This document shows, piece by piece, positions 13,007 through 14,184 of a stretch of DNA of 14,184 nt; the stretch's first letter is position 1; every line of letters starts with the position of its first letter. The DNA lies in assembly GCA_039922875.1 (NCBI GenBank), contig JBDTDV010000027.1, positions 1-14,184 on the forward strand. Direction: 5' to 3'. Both the position numbers and the translations under genes were made by a program. The notes under the pieces are model-generated. The model did not search any database. It saw nothing but the letters and a program-made list of their open reading frames with translations, and was not told the origin of the DNA. This DNA is from JBDTDV01 sp039922875 (GTDB lineage Bacteria; Actinomycetota; Actinomycetes; Actinomycetales; Microbacteriaceae).

Positions 13007-13429
13007 TCAGCGCTCATAACGTCCCAACCCCTTGATGGCGTTCAGATCCTGATGGATGCTCTCCAGCGTCTTCTCCGGCTTCGGCGGCATCGCCTTCTTC
13101 AGCGAGCTCATGCCGATCATGGCCAGGATGCCGGCCAACAGCAACAGCGCAACCCCGACGATCAGGGCGGCCAGCCAGGCCGGTAGCGCAACAGCGATTC
13201 CCAGAATCGCCGCGGCGATCAGCACGCACAGTGCCAGGAACCCGAACAGCGCGGCACCCACGAACAGGCCGATACCGATTCCAGCTCGGGTCGCCTTCTG
13301 GCTCAGTTCCGCCTTCAGCTGGGCGACCTCGGCTTTGGCCAGGCCGACCAGCAGTCCCGGCAGTTCCTTGATCAGTTCCAGCAGCGAGTGCGTGCTCTTT
13401 GGGTTGGGCTCGTTCAACAGTGTTCTCAC
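13007..13429 (-). CDS. DUF1469 ('phage holin family', Phage_holin_3_6-like) membrane protein
   Basis: 140 residues. An amphipathic N-terminal half (SLLELIKELPGLLVGLAKAE, about 15-34, then A-E-L-S-Q-K) is followed by two long adjacent hydrophobic helices (about 50-75 and 80-107) and a charged C-terminal tail. This is the usual DUF1469 layout. Despite the automatic name, family members in actinobacteria are chromosomal housekeeping-type membrane proteins commonly found with DUF3618 and YtxH-like proteins; their function is unknown. The start is the GTG at 13429, with GGTGAG a few bases upstream; no in-frame ATG is nearby. It lies 33 nt after the YtxH-like gene and two bases before the first DUF3618 ATG. 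Confidence 0.85.
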   Translation of the reverse strand: MRTLLNEPNPKSTHSLLELIKELPGLLVGLAKAEVAQLKAELSQKATRAGIGIGLFVGAALFGFLALCVLIAAAILGIAVALPAWLAALIVGVALLLLAGILAMIGMSSLKKAMPPKPEKTLESIHQDLNAIKGLGRYER

Positions 13430-13462
13430 CGCATTCTCACCGCTCTCTCGGACTGCTCGACA

Positions 13463-13948
13463 CTACCGGGCTTCGGAGGAACCAGACGCGGTGGACTTCT
13501 TCGCGCGCTTGGTCCTGATCCGTGCTGCGGAGACGACCGTACCGTCGTCGTCTTCAGCGGTCGAGTCCTCGCCGGTGACGGTGGTGTCATCGCGGCTCTC
13601 GATCCGGGCTGCGGTCCGGGCTGCCGAGCCGGATCCTGCCGAGCCGGATCCTGCCGATCCCCCGCCTGCCGATCCCCCGGCCGCCGATGCCTCGCCTGAG
13701 GGCTCCTGGCGCTTGCGCTTGGATTTCGCGGCGACGACCTTCTTCACCCCGTCTATGACGGCACCCGGAACCTCGCCGACCTTCTCAGCCGCGAAGTCCT
13801 GCGCCTGCTGCACCTGCTTCTGAATGCCTGGCGACTGCCAGACCCGCGACGCGGCATCCGCGATTTGCTCGTATCGTTTACGTCCGGCGCGCGCCCCGAG
13901 CACATAGCCGATGGCCGCCCCGGTGACGAAGAGTAGCTTTCCCCGCAT
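13463..13948 (-). CDS. YtxH-like single-pass membrane protein with Gly/Ser/Ala repeat tail
   Basis: 161 residues. It opens MRGKLLFVTGAAIGYVLGAR, one N-terminal transmembrane segment with the G-Y-V-L-G-A-R-A-G-R-x-R-Y-E motif typical of YtxH-like proteins. An amphipathic helical region follows to about residue 75 (W-Q-S-P-G-I-Q-K-Q-V-Q-Q-A), then a Lys/Arg-rich stretch, a low-complexity segment of five-residue G/S-G-S-A-G units, and an acidic then basic tail. YtxH-like proteins are often linked to general stress, but no function is established. The ATG at 13948 has GCGGAG 7 nt upstream and begins right at the conserved segment; an open frame to 14065 overlaps hemY and is rejected. It starts 14 nt after the hemY stop, so it is probably in the same transcript. 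Confidence 0.8.
   Translation of the reverse strand: MRGKLLFVTGAAIGYVLGARAGRKRYEQIADAASRVWQSPGIQKQVQQAQDFAAEKVGEVPGAVIDGVKKVVAAKSKRKRQEPSGEASAAGGSAGGGSAGSGSAGSGSAARTAARIESRDDTTVTGEDSTAEDDDGTVVSAARIRTKRAKKSTASGSSEAR
13621..13695 (-). repeat. 15-bp tandem repeat within the YtxH-like gene
   Basis: Five consecutive 15-bp units on the + strand: two identical ctgccgagccggatc, then ctgccgatcccccgc, ctgccgatcccccgg and ccgccgatgcctcgc. They encode G-G-S-A-G / S-G-S-A-G pentapeptides, a flexible linker between the basic helical part and the charged tail. The two perfect units look recent, so the copy number may vary. Confidence 0.85.
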
Positions 13949-13962
13949 AGTGTCTCCGCTCG

Positions 13963-14184
13963 TCAAGATTCCTCGGTGAACATCCCCCAGCGTAGCCCCC
14001 GGATGCGCTGCGCCGCCCGTCTGGAATCCGGCACCACCGACGCCAGCCCGGTTCCGGCCAGCCACGCACCCACCAGTTCAAGACCATCGACCTTCTCGAC
14101 GGCTTCGCGAACCCGACGCAACCTCGCCCGTTGGCCGAGCGTGGCGAACGGCACCGCGTTCATCCACCGAGTGCGCGCAACGCC
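13963..14184 (-). CDS. hemY: Coproporphyrinogen/protoporphyrinogen oxidase (HemY/CgoX), C-terminal fragment
   Basis: The last 73 residues, cut by the window edge. The segment WMNAVPFATLGQRARLRRVR followed by a turn and GLELVGAWLAGTGLASVVPD (ending about 24 residues before the stop) is the C-terminal FAD-contacting part of HemY-type oxidases, where G-x-x-x-x-G-x-G precedes the last helix. With hemQ present, the enzyme should make coproporphyrin III from coproporphyrinogen III by six-electron oxidation with O2. The TGA at 13963-13965 is 14 nt before the YtxH-like start. The catalytic body and start lie beyond the window. Confidence 0.9.
   Translation of the reverse strand, partial: GVARTRWMNAVPFATLGQRARLRRVREAVEKVDGLELVGAWLAGTGLASVVPDSRRAAQRIRGLRWGMFTEES

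Noticed and set aside
13007..13429. A prophage holin, implying phage DNA
   Set aside because: DUF1469 proteins carry this name by annotation only. No other phage gene is nearby, and the neighbours are DUF3618 and YtxH-like chromosomal genes.

Overview
The window is chromosomal DNA from a high-GC actinobacterium. Codon use is strongly GC3-biased, GTG starts are frequent, and the heme genes are of the coproporphyrin-dependent (Gram-positive) type. Gene style and neighbourhood suggest Microbacteriaceae, but that family assignment is inference. No tRNA, rRNA, transposase, integrase or CRISPR array was seen.

Layout. On the + strand, the 3' end of a fumarylacetoacetate-hydrolase-family gene (to 206) is followed by a POT/PTR2 proton-coupled oligopeptide transporter (370-1860). 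All remaining genes are on the - strand and converge on the transporter. In transcription order (right to left) they are: the 3' end of hemY (14184-13963); three small membrane-associated proteins (YtxH-like, DUF1469/'phage holin' family, DUF3618); an aldose 1-epimerase family protein; a 159-nt gap; a four-helix membrane protein; a gluconate 2-dehydrogenase subunit 3-like protein; a GMC flavin oxidoreductase; a thiamine-diphosphate enzyme of the pyruvate oxidase type; an enolase-superfamily (mandelate racemase type) enzyme; a 130-nt gap; then hemQ-hemH-hemC-hemD, each overlapping the next by 1 or 4 nt.

How the genes work together. HemC and HemD make uroporphyrinogen III. HemY oxidises coproporphyrinogen to coproporphyrin, HemH inserts iron, and HemQ decarboxylates coproheme to heme b. 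Between hemY and hemQ lies about 8.4 kb of non-heme genes. The central part of it (11576-5703) is a tightly packed redox cassette. It could oxidise sugars or sugar acids and feed electrons to the membrane, but its substrate cannot be read from sequence.

Most striking structure. All three transcripts that end inside the window (FAH, POT, hemD) end the same way: stop codon, 57-58 nt of C-rich and almost G-free RNA, then a 57-nt imperfect palindrome with a 9-nt loop. The palindrome occurs twice, at 265-321 and 1919-1975, and the second copy serves two convergent genes. The geometry resembles a Rho-type or otherwise non-canonical terminator module and is the best candidate here for something undescribed. 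Two neighbouring small genes also carry in-frame 15-bp tandem repeats, one of which produces five successive in-frame ATG codons at the start of the DUF3618 gene.
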